A stretch of 52,140 nucleotides of DNA from UM-FILTER-39-64 sp964367055. GTDB taxonomy: Bacteria; Patescibacteriota; Minisyncoccia; UBA6257; UBA9933. Shown in pieces: positions 15,964-24,823 of the stretch (positions are counted from its first letter, which is position 1; every line of letters begins with the position of its first letter). The DNA lies in assembly GCA_964367055.1 (NCBI GenBank), contig CAYIWD010000001.1:1-52140 (forward strand). The letters run 5' to 3'. A program made the translations under genes and the position numbers. The notes under the pieces were generated by a model. The model had not been told where the DNA came from, searched no databases, and saw only the letters and a list, made by a program, of their open reading frames with translations.

Positions 15964-17763
15964 ATGATTGTTTCCGAATACATAGCCGATTTTTTAGCCA
16001 AAAAAGGAATTAAAGACGTATTTTTTGTTGAGGGCTCAGCAGCTGCTAGTTTGGTGGCAATGGTGGCTGAAAATAAAAAACTCAAATATTATTGTCCCCT
16101 TCATGAACAAGCCGGCGCTTTTATGGTTGACGGATATTTTAAGGTCTCTCGGAAATTAGCGTCGATGATGGCGACTTCCGGTCCCGGCGGCGAAAATCTT
16201 TTAAATGGCATAGCGGCCAGTTATTATGATTCTTGTCCAGCTTTTTATTTTACCGGTCAAATTAATTCCCGCTTTATGAAGCCCAATAATTTAGTGAGGC
16301 AATGGGGTTTTCAGGAAAATGATATTGTTTCAATGGCTAAGCCGATTACCAAATACGCTAAACTGATTGATAGGGCCGAAGATATTTGTTTTGAATTGGA
16401 AAAGGCATATTCCCTAGCCACGTCAGGCCGGCCCGGTCCGGTGCTTTTGGATATTCCAATGGATGTTCAAAGAATGAAAGTTCCGCAAAAAATGAAGCAC
16501 TATGTTGCTGAGCCGTTAAAATGTGAAATTAATAAAATCTCATCATTAATTTCTTTACTTAAAAAATCCAAGCGACCGGCAATTCTTTTGGGTGGCGGTG
16601 TCTGGTTAGCTGACGCTGTTAAAGAAGCCAAAGAATTAGCCAGAGTATTAAAAAGAGTGCCGTTTTTTGTGACTTGGAATATGATTGATTATTACGACCC
16701 GAAATTTTTCGGCGGAAAAGTCGGGACTTTCGGCGGCGATGGAAGAAATTTCGGAATCCAAAATTGCGACCTTCTTTTAGGCATCGGGTCACGTATTCCG
16801 GGAAGAATTACCGGCGGAGTGGTAGAATCATTTGCTAGAGGTGCAAGAAAAATAATTGTTGACATAGATAAATACGAACTTAAATACAGCCCGTTTAAAA
16901 GAAGTAGGGGTGATATTAATATTTCTTGCGACGCAAAAATTTTTATTAAGGAATTAATAGGCCGTTTGAAGCGTTCTGATTTTAAAAAACAAAATAAAAT
17001 TGACCCGTCTTGGCTTAAAAGAGTAATAGATTGGCGGCTTAAATATCGGGTGGTAAGAAACGAATACTTCAAACAAAAAAACAGCGTCAACCCTTATGTT
17101 TTCGTAAAAGTTCTTTCAGATATGATGAAACAGGGAGATATTTTAGTGCATGAGGCAGGAGGTAATTGTGTGGTGACTTCCCAGGCCTTTGAGCCAAAAC
17201 CAAATCAAAGAGTTTTCAGCAATAACGGTAATTCTTCTTTGGGTTATGCCTTGCCTGCGGCAATCGGAGCCGCGGTTGCAAGTAATCATAAAGTTAACTG
17301 CATAGTTGGCGACGGAGGAATAAATTTTAACATTCAGGAATTTCAAACTCTCAAACATTATCAATTTCCCGTAAAAGTGTTTATTTTTAATAATCGCGTC
17401 TTTGGTATCACCAAAGCATACCGAGACACGCATTTTAAATCAGAATACGCCGGAGTTGATGCAAAACACGGCTTGTCTTTTCCTGACTTTATTAAAGTGG
17501 CTAAGGCGTATAAACTTAAAGCGATTAAAATTAAAAATCATAAAGAATTAAAGAAAAAATTAAAGTATGTGCTCGGTTTAAACGAACCAGTTATTTGCGA
17601 TATTAATATGATCGGTTTTTATGATTATCAGCCAAAACTCGGCTGGGGCACACCCATAGAAGACCAATATCCGTTTTTGCCAAGAGATGAATTTAGAAAG
17701 AATATGCTAATTGAGCCGTGGAGGGGCTGGGAAAATCCAATGTACCCAGGACCAATAAAATGA
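15964..17763 (+). CDS. Thiamine-diphosphate-dependent enzyme, acetolactate-synthase-like (first of two)
   Basis: A 599-residue protein with the three-domain layout of the acetolactate synthase family. The N-terminal PYR domain carries the catalytic glutamate Glu48 in CPLHEQAGAFM and the TSGPGGEN loop. The C-terminal PP domain has the thiamine-diphosphate/magnesium motif IVGDGGINFNIQE (GDG at 449-451) ending in FNN. Genes of this family beside deoxysugar dehydratases can add a two-carbon acetyl unit from pyruvate to a 4-keto sugar (YerE in yersiniose synthesis). Here it sits 3 kb from a ColD-like 3-dehydratase. That role is inference; a branched-chain amino-acid role is less likely in this context. 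A paralog lies at 30523. Its stop overlaps the next start as ATGA. Confidence 0.8.
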   Translation: MIVSEYIADFLAKKGIKDVFFVEGSAAASLVAMVAENKKLKYYCPLHEQAGAFMVDGYFKVSRKLASMMATSGPGGENLLNGIAASYYDSCPAFYFTGQINSRFMKPNNLVRQWGFQENDIVSMAKPITKYAKLIDRAEDICFELEKAYSLATSGRPGPVLLDIPMDVQRMKVPQKMKHYVAEPLKCEINKISSLISLLKKSKRPAILLGGGVWLADAVKEAKELARVLKRVPFFVTWNMIDYYDPKFFGGKVGTFGGDGRNFGIQNCDLLLGIGSRIPGRITGGVVESFARGARKIIVDIDKYELKYSPFKRSRGDINISCDAKIFIKELIGRLKRSDFKKQNKIDPSWLKRVIDWRLKYRVVRNEYFKQKNSVNPYVFVKVLSDMMKQGDILVHEAGGNCVVTSQAFEPKPNQRVFSNNGNSSLGYALPAAIGAAVASNHKVNCIVGDGGINFNIQEFQTLKHYQFPVKVFIFNNRVFGITKAYRDTHFKSEYAGVDAKHGLSFPDFIKVAKAYKLKAIKIKNHKELKKKLKYVLGLNEPVICDINMIGFYDYQPKLGWGTPIEDQYPFLPRDEFRKNMLIEPWRGWENPMYPGPIK

Positions 17764-18470
17764 AATTCACTCTCTTTATTCCTACGTTAAACGAGGTTGA
17801 GGGCGTTAAAGCGATAATGCCCAAAATTAAAAAAGAATGGGTTGATGAAATTATAATTGTTGACGGCCATTCTACTGACGGCACAAAAGAATATTTAGAA
17901 AGTCATGGGTATAAGGTAATTACCCAGACACTGCCAAGAACTATGGGCGCTTGGTGGGAAGGATTTCAAGCAGCCAAGGGCGACGTCATTATTCCTTTCA
18001 GCCCCGATGGCAATTCAATTCCTGAAAAAATTCCTGAACTGGTTGAAAAAATGAAACAAGGATATGATATGGTGATTGTTTCGCGGTATAAAGATAAAGC
18101 CAAAAGCGATGACGACGATTTTCTAAGTAGTTTAGCAAATCATTTAATTACCAAATTAATTAATATTTTATTTAGAGCCGATTATACGGATACATTGGTT
18201 ATGTATCGGGCTTTTAAAAAAGAACTTTTAGGGAAGCTTGATTTGCATCAAAATACAGGAAAAGAGTTTAATTATTATAAAGTTGGATTGTACGAAATAT
18301 TATTATCCATTCGTTGCGCAAAACATAAATTGAAATTTACTGAAATTTCAGGCGATGAGCCGGAAAGAATAGGTGGAAGTAAAATCAGCCGAGCCCACCC
18401 AAACACAATAGCAAAAGCGTATAACGGATTACTGATGATTTTTAACGTTTTCAAGGAATTTTTAATATGA
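17760..18470 (+). CDS. GT2 glycosyltransferase, dolichyl-phosphate-mannose-synthase-like
   Basis: A 236-residue family 2 glycosyltransferase. ATG 17760 is chosen since it forms an ATGA overlap with the previous stop and is followed at once by the GT-A strand FTLFIPTLNEVEG. The sequence continues with EIIIVDGHSTDGT, GAWWEGFQAAKGDVIIPFSPDG (the usual DxD is replaced by SPDG) and a basic C-terminal part. No membrane helices. It resembles enzymes that load a sugar onto a polyprenyl phosphate. Coupled by ATGA at both ends. Confidence 0.8.
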   Translation: MKFTLFIPTLNEVEGVKAIMPKIKKEWVDEIIIVDGHSTDGTKEYLESHGYKVITQTLPRTMGAWWEGFQAAKGDVIIPFSPDGNSIPEKIPELVEKMKQGYDMVIVSRYKDKAKSDDDDFLSSLANHLITKLINILFRADYTDTLVMYRAFKKELLGKLDLHQNTGKEFNYYKVGLYEILLSIRCAKHKLKFTEISGDEPERIGGSKISRAHPNTIAKAYNGLLMIFNVFKEFLI

Positions 18471-19363
18471 AAATTTCATTTAAAAAAACTCCTTGCGCTA
18501 TTTGCGAAGTTGAAAATTATAAGATGAAATATGAAGAATCCATTGATTATAATAAAATCGATGTTTCGCCAAGGCATATTCCTTCTAAAAGTCATTACAG
18601 AATAGTAGAATGCAATAAGTGCGGTTTAATATATTCAAATCCGATATTCAGCGATGATTACATTATAAAATTATATAATAACAGCTCTTTTATAAATGAA
18701 ATCCAGGTGGAATTTATGGCTGAAGATTATTTAGGCCAGTTAAAGAAAGCCAGTTCATTTATTAAACAAAAAAATAATTTACTGGAAATAGGTTGCGGCA
18801 ACGGCTGTTTTTTAAAAAAAGCCAAAGATTTTGGGTTTAAGAATGTATACGGCGTAGAGCCAAGCAAAAACGCATTTGAGCAAGCGGATGAAGAAATAAA
18901 AGGAAATATTATTAACGATGTTTTTAGGGGTGGACTTTATAAAGACAACTTTTTTGACCTGGCTTGCGTTATACAGGTAATTGACCACGTTATAGATCCG
19001 AATGATATTTTAAGGAATATTTATAAAGTAATAAAAGAAAATGGTTATATTTTAATAATAAGTCATAATGTCAGATTTTTTCTAACTAAAATATTAGGCG
19101 AAAAATCTCCGATGTATGATATCGGACACATTTATCTTTTTGACAAAATTACCATAAGAAAATTGCTTGCCAAGCACGGCTTTCAGGTTGTTTATGTCAA
19201 AAATATAACGAGCCGTTATACGATAGGTCATATTTTGAAATTATTTCCCTTCCCTGATTTTGTTAAACATTTTCTGATAGATGCAGCGGTTAAATTAAGC
19301 ATTGAGCATAAAAAAATAAAAATTATGGGTGGGAATATGGTTGCGTTTGCTAAAAAAATATAA
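18467..19363 (+). CDS. SAM-dependent methyltransferase with N-terminal zinc-finger-like motif
   Basis: A 298-residue protein. Two CxxC pairs near the N-terminus (CAIC and CNKC) resemble the zinc-binding part of C-methyltransferase-type proteins. Motif I of a class I methyltransferase follows as LLEIGCGNGCFLKKA, then YGVEPSKNAFEQA and a VIDHVIDPND motif after the acidic loop. It likely methylates a sugar or glycan precursor. Overlaps the upstream stop as ATGA. Confidence 0.8.
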   Translation: MKISFKKTPCAICEVENYKMKYEESIDYNKIDVSPRHIPSKSHYRIVECNKCGLIYSNPIFSDDYIIKLYNNSSFINEIQVEFMAEDYLGQLKKASSFIKQKNNLLEIGCGNGCFLKKAKDFGFKNVYGVEPSKNAFEQADEEIKGNIINDVFRGGLYKDNFFDLACVIQVIDHVIDPNDILRNIYKVIKENGYILIISHNVRFFLTKILGEKSPMYDIGHIYLFDKITIRKLLAKHGFQVVYVKNITSRYTIGHILKLFPFPDFVKHFLIDAAVKLSIEHKKIKIMGGNMVAFAKKI

Positions 19364-19386
19364 GAAATTATTAAATTCAAGAATTT

Positions 19387-20823
19387 ATGAAAATTTTATT
19401 TATTTTTCCAAATTGGACTTCGGTTTTCGGCAACTTCTCGCGAATTGCAAAAAAGGCTTCATCTTTCCCGCCCCTGAATCTTTCGCTTCTGGCAGCCATC
19501 GCCGAAAAAGACGGTCACGCTGTTCAAATTATTGATGCGGAACTGGAATCTTTGTCAAATGAACATATATTAGAAAGGGTAAAGAATATTTCTCCTGATA
19601 TTATAGGCTTTACAGCCACATCGCCTATGTTTTCAAAAGTAGTTGATTCAGCCAATAAGATAAAAGAAAATTTTGATATACCAATTATAGTAGGCGGGCC
19701 GCATGCCACCATAGTCAAAGAAAAGGCGTTTGAAGATTGTTTTGATTTTTTATTTATTGGCGAAGCTGATAAAACATTCCATCTTTTCTTGGAGAAATTT
19801 CAAAAAGGCGGAGATTTTTCTTCTGTCCCCGGGCTGCTTATCAAGAAGAATAACGAAATTTTATTTACAGGAGATCCAGAGCCGATTACGGATTTAGATA
19901 AAATTCCTTTTCCTGTAAGGCGCTTGTTAAAAGTTGAAGAATATAAGGTGGGCACATTAAGAGGGGAAAAAGTATATACTTCGATTATGTTTTCCCGCGG
20001 TTGCCCTTTCAGTTGTATCTATTGCAGCATAAAGGTTTTTGGCAACAAAGTAAGAAGGAGAACAGTCAATAATTTGGTCGCCGAAATTGAGTCCGTTGTC
20101 AAAGATTTTAATATCAGGCATTTCTTTTTTATAGACGATGTTTTAACCCTTGATAGAAATTATATTTTAAACTTTTGCGATGAAATTGATAAACGTAAAA
20201 TAAAAATTACTTTTGAAGGAAGCACGCGGGCAAATTTAGTTGATGATGAATTGATAAAACGTTTAGCTCAGTGTGGACTTATAAGAATTAGTTTTGGGTT
20301 AGAGACCGCTGACCCGGAAATTCGCAGAATTATAAAAAAGGGAGTTCCTTTGGAGAGTTATGTGGAAGCGAATAAACTTACAAATAAATACGGTATAGAG
20401 ACAATTAATTCGGTAATGTTGGGTTTGCCAGGAGAAACTTATGAAACCATAAAAAGAACTATTTCTTTCCTTCGTAAAAGCAAAGAAATTCAGCACGCCA
20501 CATACGGCATTGCCATGCCTTATCCAGGAACGGAGTTTTTTGAGATGGCGAAAAGACAAGAGTACGGCTTAAAACTTCATACCGAAGACTTTTCAAAATA
20601 TCAAAGGTATGAATCTGCGGTATTATCCGTTAATAATATCACTCCTGAAGAATTTATCCGTCTTCAAAAAATTGGATTGCTTAAAATTTATTTAGTTCCG
20701 TGGAGGATTTACCCCACGATAAAAAGATTTGGTATACGTGCTTTGATATCTCCTCTATTTGTAAGTTTAAAAATTTTTATTAAAAATCTTTTTTCTCATA
20801 AAAAGAGTAATTTAATATTATGA
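19387..20823 (+). CDS. B12-binding-domain radical SAM protein
   Basis: A 478-residue protein. The B12-type domain has DIIGFTATSPMFS, IIVGGPHATI and LFIGEADKTF. The radical SAM motif is SRGCPFSCIYC (Cys206, Cys210, Cys213), followed by FFIDDVLTLDR, RISFGLETADPEI and MLGLPGETYETI. Unlike the first gene at 69, there is no long linker. The stop overlaps the ColD-like dehydratase start as ATGA, which suggests the two act together on a GDP- or CDP-sugar; that is inference. Confidence 0.85.
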   Translation: MKILFIFPNWTSVFGNFSRIAKKASSFPPLNLSLLAAIAEKDGHAVQIIDAELESLSNEHILERVKNISPDIIGFTATSPMFSKVVDSANKIKENFDIPIIVGGPHATIVKEKAFEDCFDFLFIGEADKTFHLFLEKFQKGGDFSSVPGLLIKKNNEILFTGDPEPITDLDKIPFPVRRLLKVEEYKVGTLRGEKVYTSIMFSRGCPFSCIYCSIKVFGNKVRRRTVNNLVAEIESVVKDFNIRHFFFIDDVLTLDRNYILNFCDEIDKRKIKITFEGSTRANLVDDELIKRLAQCGLIRISFGLETADPEIRRIIKKGVPLESYVEANKLTNKYGIETINSVMLGLPGETYETIKRTISFLRKSKEIQHATYGIAMPYPGTEFFEMAKRQEYGLKLHTEDFSKYQRYESAVLSVNNITPEEFIRLQKIGLLKIYLVPWRIYPTIKRFGIRALISPLFVSLKIFIKNLFSHKKSNLIL

Positions 20824-21986
20824 TAAAATACTATTTGGCTGAAGATACAATTGATAAACAAGACATTAACGCCTTAATTGAGTGGCTAAAGACGTATCCG
20901 CGTTTAACCAAGGGTCCTTTAACTCCGATTTTTGAAAAAAAATGGAGCGATTGGCTGGGGCGAAAATATTCGGTATTTTGTAATTCCGGTTCATCGGCAG
21001 ATCTTTTGATGTATTACACGCTTTTGATTTCGGGTATTTTGAAAAATAAAAAAATCATTGTGCCGTCTGTGGGTTGGACAACAACAGTTTCTCCAGCCAT
21101 TCAATTCGGATTTGAGCCGATAATGTGCGAAGCTGATAAAGAAACTTTTGGTCTTGATTTAAATTATTTAGAAGAACTCTTAAAAAAACATAATCCTTCA
21201 ACGGTGATAATGGTTCAGGTTTTGGGCGTGCCGCATAAAATGGATGAATTAATGGCTTTGAAAGAAAAATACGGGTTTATTTTATTGGAAGACGCTTGCG
21301 CGGCCATGGGCTCAAGTTATAAAGGCAGGCGTGTCGGCACTTTCGGCGATATGAGCGCTTTTTCTCTGTATTTTGGCCATCAGATTTCTACGATTGAAGG
21401 TGGGTTAGTTTCAACAGATAATAAATTATTCAATAATATTCTTTTAATGCTTCGAAGCCATGGCTGGGGCAAGGATTTAGATAAAGAAACTCAAGAAGAA
21501 TTTATAAAAAAATACAATATTGATGATTTTCATTCGCCTTTTGTTTTTTACGAGCCAGGATTTAATCTTCGCCCAACCGACCTAAACGCTTTCTTGGGTA
21601 TTCGCCAAGTTGATAAAATGGAGTGGTTGATTAAAAGAAGAAGCGAAAATCACGCTATATACAAAAAAAATCTTAGCGAAGTTTTTTATATTCAAAAAAC
21701 TGAACCGGATTCGATAATTTGCAGTATTTCTTTTGGGGCCTTGGCTAAAGATATTGAGGAGCGCAGAAGGATTATTAAAGCGCTTGAAGACAATAGTATT
21801 GAAACCAGAATTTTTTCCGCGGGCAATTTGGGTCTTCACCCATTTTGGATTAACCGTTATGGGAAAAAGTCATTTCCTGTGGCTGACAGAATCCATTGGT
21901 CTGGGTTTTTCTTGCCCAATAATCCATCATTAAAACCAGAAGACATTGAATTTATTTCTAAAGTGGTGTTAGATAGTATAAAATAA
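20820..21986 (+). CDS. ColD-like PLP-dependent sugar 3-dehydratase
   Basis: A 388-residue protein of the DegT/DnrJ/EryC1/StrS fold. The PLP lysine of the aminotransferases is replaced by histidine: YFGHQISTIEGG, His187. This substitution marks the 3-dehydratases ColD (GDP-4-keto-6-deoxymannose 3-dehydratase, His188) and E1/RfbH. SHGWGKDL and EPGFNLRPTDLNAFLGI also resemble ColD. The enzyme would remove the 3-hydroxyl to give a 4-keto-3,6-dideoxy sugar. It lacks the CxC-x7-C iron-sulfur motif of RfbH, consistent with a ColD-type reaction using PMP and glutamate. A mobile element follows its stop after five bases. Confidence 0.8.
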   Translation: MIKYYLAEDTIDKQDINALIEWLKTYPRLTKGPLTPIFEKKWSDWLGRKYSVFCNSGSSADLLMYYTLLISGILKNKKIIVPSVGWTTTVSPAIQFGFEPIMCEADKETFGLDLNYLEELLKKHNPSTVIMVQVLGVPHKMDELMALKEKYGFILLEDACAAMGSSYKGRRVGTFGDMSAFSLYFGHQISTIEGGLVSTDNKLFNNILLMLRSHGWGKDLDKETQEEFIKKYNIDDFHSPFVFYEPGFNLRPTDLNAFLGIRQVDKMEWLIKRRSENHAIYKKNLSEVFYIQKTEPDSIICSISFGALAKDIEERRRIIKALEDNSIETRIFSAGNLGLHPFWINRYGKKSFPVADRIHWSGFFLPNNPSLKPEDIEFISKVVLDSIK

Positions 21987-21991
21987 TATGC

Positions 21992-22133
21992 CCAGTAACA
22001 TTACTTCGATGACCTTGTTTTTCTGAAAAACAAGGTAAATGAGTAAGCTGGGTAAAATTAATAAAATTATTAAACAAAACTTTATCTAATAACTCAATTT
22101 ATTGAGTTATTAAGTCGAAGTAATGTCACTGGG
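21992..22133 (+). mobile_element. CCCAGT-family start-codon element, copy 1 (no protein)
   Basis: A 142-bp element. Ends CCCAGTAACATTACTTCGA and TCGAAGTAATGTCACTGGG are inverted repeats matching at 18 of 19 positions. A direct TATG flanks it at 21988-21991 and 22134-22137. Inside are two hairpins: ACCTTGTTTTT/AAAAACAAGGT (about 22012-22036) and AATAACTCAAT/ATTGAGTTATT (about 22088-22111). The right TATG supplies the ATG of the epimerase gene. The left ATG opens only a 12-codon frame (MPSNITSMTLFF). Confidence 0.85.
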
Positions 22134-22134
22134 T

Positions 22135-23070
22135 ATGGCAAAAATATTAATTACCGGCGCCGCCGGATACATCGGCTCAATTTTAACTCCAGAACTTTTG
22201 CGTCAAGGCCACGAAGTTATTGCTATTGATAATTTTATGTATGGCCAGCCCTCTCTTTTAGATTGTTGTCACTATAAAACATTAAAGGTGGTGCGCGGCG
22301 ATAGCAGAGATAAAAATTTAATTTCTCAATACATCAAAGACGTTGACTTTATTATTCCTTTGGCTTGTATTGTTGGAGCGCCGGCTTGCGATAGAGATCC
22401 AGAAGCGGCTCAAAGTACTAATTTTGGGGCGATTAAAACAATTTTGGAGCTTCGCCAACCCAACCAGAAAATCATCTTTCCCAATACAAACAGCGGTTAT
22501 GGTATAGGTCAGAAAGATATTCATTGCGATGAGAACACTGCGCTTAATCCGATTTCTTTATACGGCAAACTAAAGGTAGAAGCAGAAAAGGCAATTCTTG
22601 AATCGGGGAACGCTATTGTTTTCCGCCTAGCCACGGTGTTTGGCATCAGCCCTCGGATGCGCTTGGATTTATTGGTTAACGACTTTGTTTATCGGGCAGT
22701 TAATGACCGCTTTATCGTGCTTTTTGAAGCGCATTTTAAAAGAAATTATATTCATATTCGGGATGTGGCCCGGGCTTTTATTTATGCTATGAATAATTTT
22801 GAAAAGATGAAAAATGAAGCGTATAACATTGGTTTAAGTGACGCCAATTTATCTAAATGGGAATTATGCGAAGAAATAAAAAAACAACTGCCGAATTTTT
22901 ATTTTGTGGAAGCAAAAATCGGCGAAGATATAGACAAAAGAGATTATATTGTTTCTAATAAGAAAATTGAAAAAACCGGATTTAAACCAACTGTTTCACT
23001 TCAAGAAGGAATCACTGAATTAATAAAGGGTTATCAGATTGTCAAAAGAAATAATTTCGCCAATATTTAA
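22135..23070 (+). CDS. NAD-dependent nucleotide-sugar epimerase/dehydratase
   Basis: A 311-residue extended SDR. The NAD-binding strand is ILITGAAGYIGSIL, the acidic residue after beta-2 is in AIDNFMYG, and the active-site segment NTNSGYGIG pairs with ISLYGKLKVEAEK (tyrosine and lysine of YxxxK). ATG 22135 is preferred because it is the ancestral start regenerated by the element's TATG repeat; an in-frame ATG at 22123 lies inside the element and would add four residues (MSLG). Substrate is uncertain; as neighbour of the ColD-like enzyme it may reduce or epimerise the 3,6-dideoxy-4-keto product. Confidence 0.8.
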   Translation: MAKILITGAAGYIGSILTPELLRQGHEVIAIDNFMYGQPSLLDCCHYKTLKVVRGDSRDKNLISQYIKDVDFIIPLACIVGAPACDRDPEAAQSTNFGAIKTILELRQPNQKIIFPNTNSGYGIGQKDIHCDENTALNPISLYGKLKVEAEKAILESGNAIVFRLATVFGISPRMRLDLLVNDFVYRAVNDRFIVLFEAHFKRNYIHIRDVARAFIYAMNNFEKMKNEAYNIGLSDANLSKWELCEEIKKQLPNFYFVEAKIGEDIDKRDYIVSNKKIEKTGFKPTVSLQEGITELIKGYQIVKRNNFANI

Positions 23071-23075
23071 AATTT

Positions 23076-24563
23076 ATGGAAAATTTAGACGCACTTTTTG
23101 TTGTGCCGGGCGGCAGTAATAAGAAAATATTCCAAGGATTGACAGATTTAACAGCAATTGAACCACCAGCTTACGCTGGTTTATTTGTTAATCATTTACG
23201 AAATAGGGGATTCAATGTGAATATTATTGATGCTCCAGCCAGCGGATTAAGCCCGGAAGAAGTTGCTGATGAGGTAGTTAAAATCAATCCGCGTTTGGTG
23301 ATTATGGTGGTATATGGCCATCAGCCGTCAGCTTCTACTCAGAATATGCCGATAGCTGGAGAAACCTGCAAACAAATAAAGGTCAGAAATAAAAATATTA
23401 AAATTATAATGACCGGCACTCACCCGACATCTCTTCCAAGTAGAACACTTAGAGAAGAGGCAATTGATTTTGTTTGCGAAGGCGAAGGGCCAATGACTTT
23501 TATTTCTTTGCTTCGGGTTTTAAAGTCTGGCGGAGATTTGAGCAAGGTACCGGGTTTATGGTATTTAGAAAAAGGTGTTATAAAATCAAACGCGCCGGCA
23601 AAGTTAATTACTGATTTGGATAAGGAATTTTCCGGCATTTGCTGGGATTTGTTACTAATGGATAAATATCGGGCGCATAATTGGCATTGTTTTGGAGACA
23701 TTGAACATAGAAGTCCCTATGCCGCTATTCACACATCTTTCGGCTGTCCTTTTGGCTGTATTTATTGTTGTATTAACGCTCCGTTTGGCAAGCCGTCTTA
23801 TCGGATGTTTAGCCCTGATTATGTGATTAAGGAAATTGATATTTTGGTTAATAAATATGGAGTAAAGAATCTTAAATTTATTGATGAATTATTTGTTTTA
23901 AATGAGGACCATGTTGTAGAAATTTGCAATAGGATTATTGATAGAGGTTATGATTTGAATATTTGGGCTTATGCGAGAGTTGATACCACTGATGAAAAAC
24001 TTTTAGAAAAACTCCGTAAAGCCGGAATTAAATGGCTGGCATTAGGTATTGAATCAGGCAGTAAGCATGTGAGAGACGGCACCATTAAAAAAAGATTTGC
24101 CAATACCGACATTATTGATGTGGTTGAAAAAATTAAAAAAGCCGGCATCTATATCGGCGCCAATTATATTTTTGGCTTGCCCGACGATACTTTGGAAACA
24201 ATGCGGGAAACTCTTGATATGGCGCAGGAGATTAATGCCGAGTGGGCGAATTTTTATTGCGCTATGGCTTATCCTGGCTCACCATTATATAAAATTGCTA
24301 AAGAAAAAGGTTTGCCTTTACCAGATGATCCTAGCGGTCCGGGCTGGATTGGTTATTCTCAACACGCTTATGAAACTTTGCCCTTGCCCACCGAGACGCT
24401 TTCCGCGGCTGAAGTTTTGCGTTTCCGCGATAACGCTTTTAATACTTATTTTTCGAGCCCAGTTTATCTTGATATGATTAACAAGAAATTCGGCGAAAAA
24501 GCCGTTGAACATATTAAGCAAATGCTTTCTATTAAGTTGCGGAGAAAATTACTGGGAGAATAA
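23076..24563 (+). CDS. B12-binding-domain radical SAM protein
   Basis: A 495-residue protein. B12-type domain: RLVIMVVYGHQPSAS, IIMTGTHPTSL, FVCEGEGPMTF. Radical SAM motif FGCPFGCIYC at Cys224, Cys228 and Cys231, then KFIDELFVLN and LALGIESGSK. The C-terminal part holds AYPGSPLY. It lies five bases after the epimerase and is the last gene before the terminator at 24599. It resembles the hopanoid/BchE-like methylase and cyclase class in layout only; the substrate is unknown. Confidence 0.85.
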   Translation: MENLDALFVVPGGSNKKIFQGLTDLTAIEPPAYAGLFVNHLRNRGFNVNIIDAPASGLSPEEVADEVVKINPRLVIMVVYGHQPSASTQNMPIAGETCKQIKVRNKNIKIIMTGTHPTSLPSRTLREEAIDFVCEGEGPMTFISLLRVLKSGGDLSKVPGLWYLEKGVIKSNAPAKLITDLDKEFSGICWDLLLMDKYRAHNWHCFGDIEHRSPYAAIHTSFGCPFGCIYCCINAPFGKPSYRMFSPDYVIKEIDILVNKYGVKNLKFIDELFVLNEDHVVEICNRIIDRGYDLNIWAYARVDTTDEKLLEKLRKAGIKWLALGIESGSKHVRDGTIKKRFANTDIIDVVEKIKKAGIYIGANYIFGLPDDTLETMRETLDMAQEINAEWANFYCAMAYPGSPLYKIAKEKGLPLPDDPSGPGWIGYSQHAYETLPLPTETLSAAEVLRFRDNAFNTYFSSPVYLDMINKKFGEKAVEHIKQMLSIKLRRKLLGE

Positions 24564-24598
24564 ACTGAGAGGCAGAGTTTTCGGATTAAGAGTAATAT

Positions 24599-24637
24599 AG
24601 GAGCGTAGTCAACAAAATACGCTCCTTTTTATTTTTT
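24599..24637 (+). terminator. Rho-independent terminator of the 15012-24563 operon
   Basis: A 9-bp perfect stem AGGAGCGTA (24599-24607) / TACGCTCCT (24618-24626) followed by a T-rich tail to 24637. It lies 36 bases after the radical SAM stop. One of only three strong terminators seen in the window. Confidence 0.85.
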
Positions 24638-24638
24638 A

Positions 24639-24667
24639 TTGACATTCAATTGTTGATTATGTAAATA
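24639..24667 (+). promoter_or_regulatory. Promoter for the heptose operon
   Basis: TTGACA (24639-24644), 17-base spacer, TAAATA (24662-24667; TATACT at 24666 is an alternative). The predicted start of transcription is at about 24674, at the TATG where element copy 2 begins. Before insertion the gene would have been transcribed as a leaderless mRNA. Confidence 0.55.
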
Positions 24668-24677
24668 TACTATTATG

Positions 24678-24822
24678 CCCAGTAGTGAGCCCGTGATAAA
24701 TTCAATTCCCAATTTGTCGGGTTTAGTGCTGGGGCAAAGATAGTCTATAAAGCAATAATTTAGTGATCCCAAAAAGCAATGAGTTAAATTAGACAAATTG
24801 CTATCGCGGATCTACTACTGGG
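24678..24822 (+). mobile_element. CCCAGT-family start-codon element, copy 2 (no protein)
   Basis: A 145-bp element. Left end CCCAGTAGTGAGCCCGTGATA and the reverse complement of the right end, CCCAGTAGTAGATCCGCGATA, match at about 16 of 21 positions; the hexamer CCCAGT/ACTGGG is exact. Flanking direct TATG at 24674-24677 and 24823-24826. The right TATG gives the start codon of the kinase gene. The left ATG opens a 22-codon frame that starts M-P-S and then stops. It lies directly downstream of a promoter. Confidence 0.8.
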
Positions 24823-24823
24823 T

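Noticed and set aside
16692..17090. 132-codon minus-strand frame in the first TPP enzyme gene
   Set aside because: It is antisense to the conserved middle domain and has no start signal or motif.
21992..22133. Copy 1 as a riboswitch or attenuator upstream of the epimerase
   Set aside because: Hairpins are present, but the TATG flanks and shared CCCAGT ends with two other sites fit a mobile element better. No T-run follows the hairpins.
22123..22137. ATG 22123 as the epimerase start
   Set aside because: It lies inside the element's right arm. ATG 22135 is followed directly by the NAD-binding strand and is the codon shared with the other two copies.
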